A stretch of DNA of 64,000 nt from Caprimulgus europaeus (lineage: Eukaryota; Chordata; Aves; Caprimulgiformes; Caprimulgidae): contig OU015543.1 of assembly GCA_907165065.1 (NCBI GenBank), positions 13,333,638-13,397,637 on the forward strand, in the 5' to 3' direction. The notes beneath the pieces were generated by a model that did no database searches, was not told the origin of the DNA, and worked only from the letters and a program-made list of their open reading frames with translations. Position numbers and translations under genes: made by a program. This document shows positions 32,788 through 43,531 of the stretch, piece by piece (position 1 is the first letter of the stretch; each line of letters opens with the position of its first letter).

Positions 32788-34008
32788 CGCGCCGGAGCCG
32801 CCGCCGCGCTCCCCGCCGCTTCTGCGCGGCACCGCCCCGGGGAGGGACCGGGCGGTCCCTTCTGCCGCCGGGGCGGAGCGGGGCGGGACGTGCTGGCGCC
32901 GGCGGGACGGGGTCTCCCCCGCCCGGCTACCGAGCTCCGGTGCCTCCGTGCCCCGCAGCCATCCGGCACTGCACTGCGGGGAGACCGGCGGTCGCCCACG
33001 CGGCGTGTCCCGCTTGCCCCCGGCGCTGCTCCCGGTGCCCCAGCGCCGTGGGCGGGGGAGCGGCCGCCCCACGCGGTTCCCGCGGTTGCAGTCCCACGGC
33101 CGGTCCCGGTGAGCGCGGCTGGCGGGGAGAGGGGGCTCTGCGGGGGCTGCTCCCGCGTCCCCCCCGCCTGGCACCGGGAGGTGGCAGGAGGGTCCGGACG
33201 GAACGGGGTGTGCTGGGGGCTCCGTGCGGGGAACACTCCGCACCCACGGCGAACGTCCGGTACCGGGCGCGGGCAGAAGGCGGTGGCAACCCCAGGACGC
33301 GTTTCCGTCGGTTCCTGGTACTGGAGTGGGTGAGGGGCTGCCGGGGAGCCCCGGGGGGCCGGGCCGGGGTCGTCGCCTGCCCGGAGCAGCCCTGGTCCGG
33401 CGGAGGGGGAAGATGGAAGGGCGGCAGGAGAAGGCGCGGGGGCACCGACGGGTGGTGGGTAACGAGGCGCGGGTGGCACGGCGGGGCGGGCACAGGGGTC
33501 TCTGCTCCGGTCCTCCCCACTCTCCGGGGCCGGGGCTGCCGCACGGGCGGGGAGAGGCGTCCTCGCCCGTCCCGGGGCTGCGGCTCCTGCCGTCGCCGTC
33601 CCCTCCCCGAGAGCCAGGGTTGGTGCGTCCCGGCGCCGGGTCGGGCTCCGCCGGCGCAGCCGGGGTGGTGCGGGTCCCCCCCCGCGCGGGCAGCACCGGC
33701 CCCGGCTGCGCCGCCTCCCCATCCGCCCGCCCGCCCTTCCTTCCTGCCCCGCCGTGCTCCCGGCCTGCGGGGCCGCCGGGACGGGGCCGCCCCGGGGTTT
33801 AGACCCGCGGACCCGCCTGCTCCGCTCTCCCGGGAACCCACACGCAGCAGCTCCGGCTGCATCCCCGTCCCGAGGGCGAGCAGGGCCCCGCGTGCTGGGG
33901 GGTAACGGGGGTACCGGCAGCACGGGGCCGGCTGATCCCCACCGCTGCCCGTGCAGGCCGGTGCGCCGGAGGAGCACGGTACCGTCGGACCCGCTCGTCC
34001 CAGGCAGG
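32788..34008. promoter_or_regulatory. SYNGR2/TMC6 divergent CpG island; no TMC8
   Basis: 1.2 kb of CpG-rich sequence between the SYNGR2 start and the first coding exon of TMC6. CGGTCCCG followed by GTGAGC near 33110 could be the donor of a TMC6 5'UTR exon, and CCCGTGCAG ending at 33956 a matching acceptor. No TMC-family motif or other coding segment is found on either strand. In human this position is occupied by TMC8 and then C17orf99. Confidence 0.55.
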
Positions 34009-37000
34009 ATGTCCTGTCTGCCCTCCATCACCCTCCACGTCCCCGAGGACACTGAGAACGATGGGTGAGTGTTGGGCCCTGCGGGCACTGGGTGGGCTTT
34101 GGGCTGGTGCCGGGGGTCCGTCCCCCGGGCCCCAGGGCCAGCCCAGCCCAGCCCGAGGTGAGCAGGTCTGTGTCCCTGCAGCCAGGAGCCAAGCCCAGAC
34201 AGCGAAGGAGCCCTGCACAGCTCCTTCCACCAGCTCATCCAGGAGCAGAGCAGCTTGGTGGAGGCGGGTCTGGAGCTGGAGATGCAGGCGAGGGGCAGAG
34301 GTAAAACACTGCGGCCACAGGGATGGGGACAGCGACTGTGCCCAGGGCCATCTGCCATCCTGGGCCAGCCTCGGCTCGTCCCATGGCTGCGGCCAAAGCG
34401 CTTGTAGGAGCCCACTGACACCTTCACCAGCACAGGCAGCGGGGCAGACCTGCCCTTGGGGACACAGAGAGCGTCCCCAGAGAAGGGGCACTCAGGGGGA
34501 GCACACGCCGGGGCAGGGCAGCGGGGCTGCAGGGACTGGAGCTGTGGGCACTCCGGCTCTCACCACTCTGTGTCCTGCCCTCCCTCTCCCAGAACACCCA
34601 GCCCGCCTGGCACCCCCAGACGCCTGTGCCACTGCCTGGCCAGAGCCCGGGCAGGGTGAGCAGCACCCCGGCTACTCCTCCGCCTCCCTGCGCATCCTCG
34701 CCAGCATGCCCAGCCGCACCATCGGTAGGTACCGCCCGCCTTCCCACCCTTCCCCAGGCCCAGGAGACCCTCGGAAGAGCTCTCCCTCCTGCCTTGCATG
34801 GCCACCCATCCCCTGCCCTGCTCTCACTCGCAGGGCGCAGCCGTGGGGCCATCATCTCCCAGTACTACAACCGCACAGCCCGGCTGCGGCGCCGAAGCAG
34901 CCGCCCGCCCCTGCAGCAGCTCAGCCACGTGGCACGGCCCAGCCTGCGGCAGTACGACCTGGAGACCGACCCTGCCAGGGCCACGCTGGAAGGTGAGGGT
35001 CCTCCGGCAGCGGGAGCAGGCAGTGCCAGGCACTGTCCCCATGCCGGGTCAGGCACGCCGTGTCCTGGCCGGCCGTGTCCCACTGAGCCCCTTGTGTCCC
35101 CAGACAAGCGGAATCTGCTGGTGAAGGAGCTGCTGAGCCTCTCGCCCAGCCAGCGCAGCCACATGTTGCTCACTGTGCCCCTCAGCCTGGCAGAGAAACG
35201 CACCCTCCGGTAGGTCCTTTCCCACCAGCCCTGGCCAGGCAGGGCTCCTGCAGCCGGAGCCGTCCTGAGGCCCATGCCACCCTGCAACATCCCTCTGTGC
35301 TGGGCAGGCAGGAGCTGAGCAGGCACAGGGGTCCCCCGAGGCAGCACGCCCAGCACCGGGCCCTCTCCTCTCCCTGCGGATGGTCCAAGGATCACGTCGT
35401 CCTCGTAAGTCCGGGGCATGAGTCTGCACCGCAGCTGTCGGGGGCTCTGGCCCAGGCTCTGGCCCCGGTGCTCTCCCCGGGCTCCTTCTCCCCAGGGCTG
35501 CCGTGGACTCTGGTACAGGCTCCTCTCCCTGCTCCTCACCGCGCAGCCCTGGCACTACACCCTGAAGCAGATTGGCGGCCGCTTTGGCTCTAGTGTCCTC
35601 TCCTACTTCCTCTTCCTCAAGACGGTCCTTATGTTCAACATCATCTCATTCCTCATCCTCCTGGTCTTCGTGGTGGCCCTTCAGGCTGCGTATCCCCCGG
35701 CCTCGGCCAGCCCCCAGCCCTTCACCGGCCTCGAGCTCCTCACCGGAGCGGTGAGCACTGCCAGCATGCCAGAGCATCCCCGGGCCAGGAGCTGCTCCGA
35801 GCTGGGGGCCCAGCCCTGTGTCCCCACATTCCCGCCACAGTGATGCCTCGGTCCCTGCCCTTGCACAGCCGGGGCCCTGGGACCACCGGGCTGCCTGGTG
35901 CTGCCCCAGCCCAGGGCTCTGTGTCCCCGTGGACTGGCACAGATGTGCCGGGCTGGGCAGGGAGCCGCGGGCACCAGCGAGGTCACCCTGAGCCCCACTG
36001 TGCACTTTCCCACAGGGCTACTTCACTCACTCGCTGCTGTACTACGGCTACTACAGCAACGTCACCCTCAACGACCCCTGTGCCTCCAGCCCCAACGGCA
36101 GCGCGTGCCCCCTCGCAGCCCCCCGCCTCCCGTACAACCTGCCGCTGGCCTACGTGTTCAGCGTCGGGGTCTCCTTCCTCGTCACCTGCATGCTGCTGGT
36201 GTACAGGTGGGTTGGCAGCACCTCTGGCACTGCCAGCCTTCCCCCTCCGCCCAGCCCTGATGTCCTTCCCCTCACTGCAGCGTGTCCCGCTCCTTCGGGA
36301 AGAGCTACCGCATGGGCAGCTCCACGGGGGACCTGGCCATCAAAGTCTTCTGTGCCTGGGACTTCAAGGTGATCCAGAGGCGCTCGGTGAAGCTGCAGTG
36401 TGAGAACATCCACACCCAGCTGAAGGTGAGGAGCTGGGCTGGAGTCGGTCCCCGCACGCCCTGTGCCCTGCATTGGGCAGGAGAAGGTGTTCGCAGGAGC
36501 TGCTCCAGACCCCGGCTCTGCACCCCTCTCCCACCCACTGCACGGGGGAGTCCTGCAACCACACATACCCCTCAACCCCAGCCTGCACCAGCACTTTGTC
36601 CTTTGGGTCCCACCACAGTGCCACAGGACAAACCCTCGCTCCGGAGCCGGAGCACGTTCAGCAGCGCTGGCACTGCTCTCTTCCAGGAGCTGCTCGCGGA
36701 GCAGCGCTCCCGCTCCCGCTCCCGGAGCCTCTGCCAGCGCCTGGGACACTCCGCTGTGCTGCTCCTGGCCTGGGCGCTCTCGCTGAGCACGGTGCTGGGC
36801 TGCGTGCTGGCTGTGCACTACTTCTCAGAGCACATGCACGCGGTGAGTGCCGCCCCTCGCCACGGGATCTGCCTTGGTGCTGGGGGGCCGGGGCTGCGCT
36901 ACTGGGGAGGGAGACCAGAGCAGCCCTGGGAGGCAGGGGCAGCCCCCTGGCAGGTCCCCTCCTGGTGTCGGCGTTTGCCGCCCTCCCTGCAGGCACCAGG

Positions 37001-40000
37001 CTGGCAGCAGCCACACACTCACCCTGGTGCCCACTCGCCAGGTTCAGCAGGACCACCGGGCGCGGGGCAGCGGCGTGCGGCGGCAGGAAGCCATCCTGCT
37101 GGTCCTGCCCTTCGTGGTGTCGTTCCTCAACACGCTGATGCCCCACCTGTACAGCCTCCTGGCTCTGTGGGAGAGGCAGGACTCCCCCGTGGCACAGGTC
37201 TACGTGGCGATCTGCAGGTGGGCTGTCTGGGACCGGGGCAGAGGGGGCGTCCTGCACCCCCACCTGCACAGGGAATGGCTTTGGCGTCGGGCACCCCATC
37301 CACAGGGCTTGGCCCCTCCATGCCCAGGGCTCAGGTGATCCCAGCCCTTCTTCTGCTCCCCAGGAACCTCATTCTGAAGATGGTGGTCCTTGGTCTGCTC
37401 TGCTACCAGTGGCTCAGCCGGAGAGTTGTCTGCGCGACAGAAGAGGTCAGTATCGCCGTGCGGGACCGGGCTCTGCACGGGTCAGTGCGAGGAGCACACG
37501 GTGCCCGTGTGAGCTGGCTGTGCCAGGAGTGAGCTGGCTGGGCCAGGGAGTGTGGAGCAAAGCTGCTGGCACCAGCAGGCAGCAGGGGCAGGGGTCTGGA
37601 GGGAGGGGTCTGCCAGACAGCACTGCAGGCACCATCTGCTCCTTTGCTGGGGAGAGCGGGGGGCAACAGCTGGATGGGGGCACCTCAAATGTGGGGTGGC
37701 TGGAGAAAGGGGTGCAGGGGAGGAAAAGGTCCCACAGCCCCTCACGCCCCATGGAGGCCATGGGAGAGTCATGGGGGAGCAGAGGCCTCATTGCCCACTT
37801 GATGCCACCTTTGCTTGTCTCCCCAGTGCTGGGAGACATGTGTGGGGCAGGACCTGTATCGCTTCGTGGTGATGGATTTCATATTCACCCTGCTGGACGT
37901 GCTCTTCGGGGAGCTGGTCTGGAGGTAACGTGCCCTGGGAGGGGTCCCCCCGTCATCCCCAGCATGGCCCCCGGTGCACCCGGGCTCTGCCGCCGTCTGA
38001 GGGGAGGACAGATGCCAAGCGCCCCCCCTCAGCAGCAGCGTGGGAACAGAGCTCTGCTCCTTCCCAGGCTGATCCTGGAGAAGAGGCTGAAGAGGAAGCA
38101 GAAGCCTGAGTTTGACATCGCCCGAAACGTGCTGGAGCTGATCTACGGGCAGACCCTGACGTGGTGAGACCTCTGCCTGGCACAGCTTGTTCCTCTGCTG
38201 GCAAACACCTCCTGGTCCCCTGGGAGCCCTGTGGCTGCAGGGACCGGGCATGGGGAGCTGCATCTTTCACTGAGTGGGGTCATGGGAGACCCCCCAGCCC
38301 CGCATGGGTGGGATGAGGGAGAGGGGTGCCCTGGCAGTCACAGCACCTGGTGCCAGCACCTTACAGCCACGACCCACACGCTCACCGGGACGTCTGGCTT
38401 TGGCCATGGGGGACCAGCAGCAAAGCATCCCAGCACTGGTCCAGTGACCCTCGCCCAGCTGGTCCCCTCCAGAGCTCTGGGGAAGGAACAGGCTCTGCTG
38501 CACAGAGCCCCCCTCGTTTGTCCAGCCCATAACGGCACTCGCTGCGCCGAGGGGAGCTGCTCCCCTCCAGCCTGGCTGCTCGGGTCCTGCTTTGTCACCC
38601 CCCACTGCCTTTCTGCAGCCCCTGGCCTCACACCCCCTTCCCAAGGAGGGATCTGTGTGTGGGCTGCTGTTTTCCCACAGGTTGGTGAGATCCCAGCTGC
38701 TGCCCAGCCCCAGCACGGGCTGTGCCGTGACCCTGGCACGGGGCATCGTGCCTTTGCTTTACGAAAGCCCGACCGCAGCCGGGTCGGTGCCCTCCCGCCG
38801 CTGCCCCCGGCTCTGCCGCCCGCGGGGCTCGGAGCCGGAACGAGCTGCTCTTCCCCGTCTCTCCCAGGCTGGGTGTTCTCTTCGCACCGCTCCTGCCCGC
38901 CGTGCAGACGCTGAAGCTGCTGCTGCTCTTCTATATCAAAAAGGTTTGAGTTGTCCCCCCCAGCTCCCCACGTGTCCCCACGCTGGGCAGCCCTGGTGCC
39001 GCACCGTGCGGCGAGCAGCACCGTCCTCGCGGGAGGGACGGGGTGTCCCCAAGCTCCCTCAGCTCCCAGTGGGTGCGAGGGATGGGATGTTGGGATGGGG
39101 ACCACTTCCCAGGAGACAGCGGCACATGGGACTCTGCTCCTGTCTGCAGACCAGCCTGATGCAGAACTGCCAGTCCCCCAGCAAGCCCTGGCAAGCATCT
39201 CACATGAGCACCATCTTCATCACCCTGCTGTGCTTCCCGTCCTTCCTGGGTGCAGCCGTCTTCCTCTCCTACACCATCTGGTCGTGAGTACCCGCTGGAT
39301 CACAGCTTGGGGCACAGAACTGCTGGCTGTCAGCGAAGGAGAGTGTCCCTCCCCAGCCCTGATGGCACACGGAGCACATGGCACCCAGCACAGGGCTGTG
39401 TAACCCCACCCCAGGCAGGGAGATGCTGCCCAGCTGCTGGCCACTGCACGGAGTGTAGCAGTGGTTGGCCTGTGCCCACTTCTCCCAGCTCTTCCCAGCT
39501 GTTGCTGATGCAGGACAAGGGATGAGGACCCCCTCATCCAGCCACTGACAATAGCTGGGGCAGGCCATGCTTCGTCCCTGGAGGGCTGGACATCCAAGCC
39601 AGGCAGCGCCCTGGGCTGAGCTGGGCTGTCCATCGCTCCAACTGACCCCGTCGCTCTCTCTGCTCAGGGTGCAGCCGTCAGAAACCTGTGGTCCCTTCCA
39701 AGGGCTGGAAACCATCTACAAGTCAGGGAAGACCTGGGTGCAGGTGCTGGAGAAGTCCAACCCGAACATCACCTGGTTCACGTGGATCCTCCAGCACGTG
39801 GTGGAGAACACCTTCCTCCTGTTTTTCCTGTCCGGGGTCCTGCTGTGAGTACGGACCCGAGGCTGAGCCCTGGGCCTGTGGTTTGAGGGTCCCTGTCACA
39901 GCCCTGAGCTGGGGCATCACTCCAGAGCCCTGTGCCCTGGCCCAGTGCCAGGAGTGTGGCATCCCCCAGCTTCCTGCCCTGGCTGCCACCTTCCCGTCCT

Positions 40001-40328
40001 GCCTGTCATTGCAGAGCTGTGACCTACTTCAACATCCAGGTGGTGAGAGGCCAGCAGAGGATCATCCGCCTGCTGAAGGAGCAGATTGCCAACGTGCGTG
40101 AGCTCCACACGCTGCCCCTGGCCGGTCCCGGCTGCTCCATGCCCTGGTCCGGTCCTGGGATTGCCAGATTCGGGCTCTGGCCCCGACAGTGGTGCCGCCC
40201 TGGACATGCAAGAGCACATCCCACGGCTGCTCACTGCTCTGTCTCTGCTGTTGCAGGAGGGGGAAGATAAAAGATTTCTCATTCAGAAGCTTCACTCCGT
40301 TTACGAGCAGAGAGAGAGACGCGCCTGA
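34009..40328 (+). CDS. TMC6: Transmembrane channel-like 6 (EVER1)
   Basis: A multipass ER membrane protein of the TMC family; in human it partners TMC8 and CIB1 and affects zinc handling. Nineteen coding exons: 34009-34064, 34182-34300, 34593-34724, 34834-34992, 35104-35209, 35308-35404, 35496-35750, 36016-36206, 36281-36425, 36687-36842, 37042-37217, 37364-37445, 37827-37924, 38068-38163, 38868-38943, 39150-39283, 39668-39844, 40015-40093, 40257-40328, giving 801 residues (human 805). Diagnostic segments are LRILASMPSRTIGRSRGAII, ISQYYNRTARLR, FGSSVLSYFLFLKT, and the TMC signature CWETCVGQDLYRFVVMDF, followed by KPEFDIARNVLELIYGQTLT, then HMSTIFITLLCFP. The C-terminus stops sooner after YEQRERRA than the human protein. 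A GTGAGG donor six bases past the stop codon suggests a 3'UTR intron. The gene is complete without its usual neighbour TMC8. Confidence 0.96.
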
Positions 40329-41400
40329 GTCCCAGGTGAGGACAGCGTGAAGGGGAGAGGGGGCTGCCGGGGTGCTCGGAGCTCAGCTGGGCACATGGAT
40401 GTTCCTCTGTCCCGTGGCGGAGCAGCACTGCCCGGGGCAGCCCAGCTGCAGCAGAGCCGCTTGCCAGGGAGCGGGAAGGTGCAGGAGATGATGGGATGAG
40501 CCAGGCACTTCATCTCCCCTCGCTCTGCTGGCACGGGCAGCAGCGGGGCTGGGGATGCAGGGCTGAGCGTGCTGGGTTGGTGCCCGGGCTGCCCAGCCTG
40601 TGCCAGGGGATGCTGGATCCCCAGTGCTGCTGCAGCTGGGGACGGCACCAGCTGCCACCAGAGCCAGGACAGGGCAGGGAACAGGGACATTTATGGAGCC
40701 TCTTCTCTGCTTTCAGTGTGGGGCAGTGCTGTCTCCCCTGGCAGCGGATCCTCGGGGTCTCAGGGACTGTGTCTCTCCTCTTAGTGCCAGACTCCTGGGA
40801 CAGGACAGCGCAGGACCCCGCTTGCAGCCAGGGACTGGATCTTTCTAAGCCATCGCGGCACGGTGCTGGAAGCAGCGGGACCAGGGGGTGCTGGGCAAGA
40901 TCCTCTCTGGGCTGCAGCAGCCAAGGACCCATTGGGCAACGTCGTTTGGCAGCTCTGTGCAGGGCTGGCTCACCAGCACAGCCCTTCTCCAGGGGTGGTT
41001 ACTGTCAGCAGAGAACAACTCCCGCCTGTAAACACCCCAGCCAGCCCCAGGAACAGCTTCGGGCTGTTGGCAGAAGCCTTCAGGGACAGTGACACTTTCT
41101 GGCTGGAGAGAACCTTCAGCCTCTTTGCACTGCCCAGGAGCAGCAAGGCCAGAGCCAGGAGCTGCCAGGCACTGGCCCAGCTCCAGCCCTGTGTGTGGCT
41201 CGCCAGGAGGAGAGCTGCTGGCCAATTCAGGCCACCCAGGCCAGGCAGCCCTGCGGCACCCTGTGCCACTTTGTGCCTGCTGGCAGGACAGGCTCAGAAC
41301 CACCATGGTGCTGAGGGCTGGGCTGGGAGAGGAGCCCAAAGGCTCTGGCTCCCTCGGTGAGGCTACCCTGGCCCATTAAAGCGTAGCTGTGTCTGGACCT
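40329..41400 (+). other. TMC6 3'UTR with ATTAAA poly(A) signal
   Basis: Non-coding sequence from the TMC6 stop to ATTAAA at 41375-41380. TCCCAG followed by GTGAGG at about 40335 may be spliced to an acceptor further on (for example TTTCAG near 40717), making a spliced 3'UTR. No other gene is visible. Confidence 0.6.
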
Positions 41401-41905
41401 GTTGGGCTGGGAGTGGGCAAGCGTCTTTGGTGCGTCAGTGTCAGTCGGGGGGTGACTCAGCAGCCACGCAGGGAGCAGCAGGGGCTGTGGCAGGGTGTGC
41501 TCGGGCTCCTCAGCTGCCCAGGGAAGAGCCCAGCTCAGCCCACACCATGGGACCAAGAACCGCGGCTGTCTCCTGGCACACGGCCCCAGGAGCCCCCAGC
41601 ACCGAGAGCTGCTGTCCCCCACGGCCCCAGGAGCCCCCAGCACCAAGAGCTGCTGTCCCCCACGGCCCCTCACCCTGTGACTTGGCACTGATGCCAGTGG
41701 GTGACACAGCCGCCGGGCGCTGGGCTGGCTGTCGGGGCAGGCTCAGCCCTGCGGTGTCGGTGCAGACGCGGCACCGGTTCTGCGCACGGACGCAGCCGTT
41801 CCGAGCCCAAGGTGGCCTCTGAGGCTCCTGCTCATCCCCTCCCCAATTAGCTGATGTTTCCAGCACACACAAGGCAGCCACCAGCCTGGACAGTAACATG
41901 GAAGT
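41381..41905. other. TMC6-ARL16 gap with a 42-bp tandem duplication
   Basis: About 520 bp separate the TMC6 poly(A) signal from the likely ARL16 3' end. A segment beginning CACGGCCCCAGGAGCCCCC is repeated in tandem at about 41580-41621 and 41622-41663, with one base change (ACCGAG/ACCAAG), followed by a partial third copy. This is where two blocks that lie several megabases apart on human 17q25 are joined here. Confidence 0.6.
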
Positions 41906-42051
41906 TTTACTGCAAAGTCCTTCAGGGGTCTGTGCTGTCTGTCACCAGCCAGTGACGCTGTCCCCAGCCCAGCCCCAGGCCGGGCAGCTGCTCCCTGGCC
42001 ACCTCCTTCAGTGCCAGGACTTGGCTGCGTTGCAGCAGGGCAGGGTGGGGG

Positions 42052-43398
42052 TCAGCGGGGGTCTCCGAGGGTGGCCCGAAGCCACTGCAGGACGTCGGCC
42101 AGGCCGGTGCCATTGCGGGCGCTGGTCTCCAGCACGGTGATGGGCTGCGTGGCGCAGGAGACAACGTCCTGCATGCGGAACAGCGACTTCATCTCCACCA
42201 GCGACATGTAGCAGGGCAGGTCACTGCAGCCGGGGGGCAGGGGGCTGTGTTAGCCCACCGTGACAGCTCTCCCGCCTGGACCAGCCCCAGCTTGGGGGTC
42301 TCCACTGGCCCAGAGCGTGGCAAAGTGGTCTGCTGTCCCCCGGGGCACAACAGGCTTAGAATCAAATGCTGTGAGCTGGAAGGGACCCACCAGGATGACG
42401 GAGTCCAACTCCTGTCCCTGCACAGGACAATCCCAACATTCACACCATGTCCCTGAGGGCCTTGGCCAAATGCTGCTGGAATCTTGTCAGGCTTGGGGCC
42501 ATGAGCACCTCCCTGGGGAGCCTGTGCCAGTGCTCCCCCACCCTCTGCCTCAAGAACCTTTGTCACCTGATGCAGGGGACACAGGAGCCACCACAGCCCC
42601 TTGGCATGTCCCCGTGTACCCCCACCCTCCGGGCTGACCCCTCCTCACATCTTGTTGAAGAGAACCATCACGGGCACGGAGGCGAGCTGCGGCGCGGCGA
42701 GGACGGAGAGCAGCTGGACGCAGGATGAGGACACCTGGGTGGGGTCGGCGGCGTCGATCACGAACTGGGGGAGCAGAAGGGAAAGCAGCGGTGTGGACAT
42801 GCCTGAGGGACACCCCGCGCCCGGCCGGACCGACCGGGGAAACGGCACAGCCGGGACAGAACGAGGGGCCCGACTCCCCACAGTGGAGCGGGGCCAGCGC
42901 TGGCCCCAGCCGCGGGGTCTCCCCGTGGGGGTCTGTTCCTCGCTCAGGGCCGTGTCCCTGGGGCCACGGCTCGGCGCCGGGTCCCCGCTCGGCCGCCCCG
43001 CCGGTGCCGGTGCCGCTCACCAGCAGGGCGCTGCACTCGCTGTAGTAGCTGGGCCAGACGGGGGCCATGCAGCCGCCCAGCTCCCGCACCGTCACCCTCC
43101 GCGGCAGCCGCAGGTCGGTCAGGTCGGTGCCCACCGTGGGCTGCGTGGCCGGGGGCTCGCCCAGCTCCGCCGCCCCCGTCCCGGCGCTCAGCTGTGCTGC
43201 GGGTTAAGGACACGACGGCGGCGGCGAAAGGGACGCGCCCCCCCCGGGACCCCCTGACAACCTCGCGCTCCCCCCCCGGTGCCCTCGGTGCCCCCGGTCC
43301 CGCCGGATATGACGCAGCCGCCGGCCCAGCAGGCTCTTGCCGCCGCCCGCCGCCCCGAGCAGCAGGCACGTGCGCACGGGCCGCCCCCCGCCCGCCAT
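42052..43398 (-). CDS. ARL16: ADP-ribosylation factor-like GTPase 16
   Basis: A divergent small GTPase of the ARF family, linked in mammals to cilia and to RIG-I inhibition. Four exons in transcription order: 43398-43314, 43196-43021, 42764-42649, 42223-42052, giving 182 residues. The P-loop is G15AAGGGKS22. The G3 region reads ELGGCM instead of the usual WDxGGQ, a known trait of this subfamily. NKID (124-127) is the G4 box. VIDAADPTQVSSSCVQLL and SARNGTGLADVLQWL match the human protein closely. Exon 1 is ended at an unusual donor (CTGC followed by GTCATA), because that splice gives RRLPQLSAGTGAAELGEPP, exactly the human length (KRLQKLSSRDGKGDLGEPP); reading on would add a basic nonsense tail. 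The stop is followed 141 bases later by AGTAAA (minus), a variant poly(A) signal. Intron 3 holds a CR1 fragment. Confidence 0.93.
42354..42590 (-). mobile_element. CR1 LINE 3' fragment in ARL16 intron 3
   Basis: The plus strand reads as the reverse complement of a CR1 tail: AGAATCAAATGCTGTGAGCT then GGAAGGGACCCACCAGGATG and CCAACTCCTGTCCCTGCACA, with the typical GGGGAGCCTGTGCCAGTGC further on. It is an old, truncated copy with no coding capacity. Confidence 0.8.
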
Positions 43399-43531
43399 CC
43401 GGCCCCGCCCCGCCCCGCCCCGCCGGAAGCCGGAAACAGCCGGGAGAAGCCGGAAGAAGCCGGAAGCGGAAGCGCCCGCGGACGGGCGGTGGGACAGGCC
43501 GGGCCGGCGGCGGCGGCGTCAGGGGATCACG
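43399..43531. promoter_or_regulatory. ARL16/HGS bidirectional promoter with an ETS-site array
   Basis: Only 133 bp separate the two start codons. CCGGAAG occurs at 43423-43429, 43450-43456 and 43460-43466, CCGGAAA at 43430-43436, and GCGGAAG straight after. These are ETS/GABP core sites, all in one orientation. A CCCCGCCCCGCC run (GC boxes) lies on the ARL16 side. There is no TATA box. Closely spaced ETS sites are typical of housekeeping bidirectional promoters. Confidence 0.85.

Noticed and set aside
32673-34433. A 586-codon minus-strand open frame across SYNGR2 exon 1 and the TMC6 5' region
   Set aside because: It overlaps real exons on both strands, has no family motif and consists of Pro/Arg/Gly-rich sequence.
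40335-40720. Extension of TMC6 by an extra coding exon after 40328
   Set aside because: The TGA is in frame within exon 19, and the possible donor lies after it, so any further exon would be untranslated.
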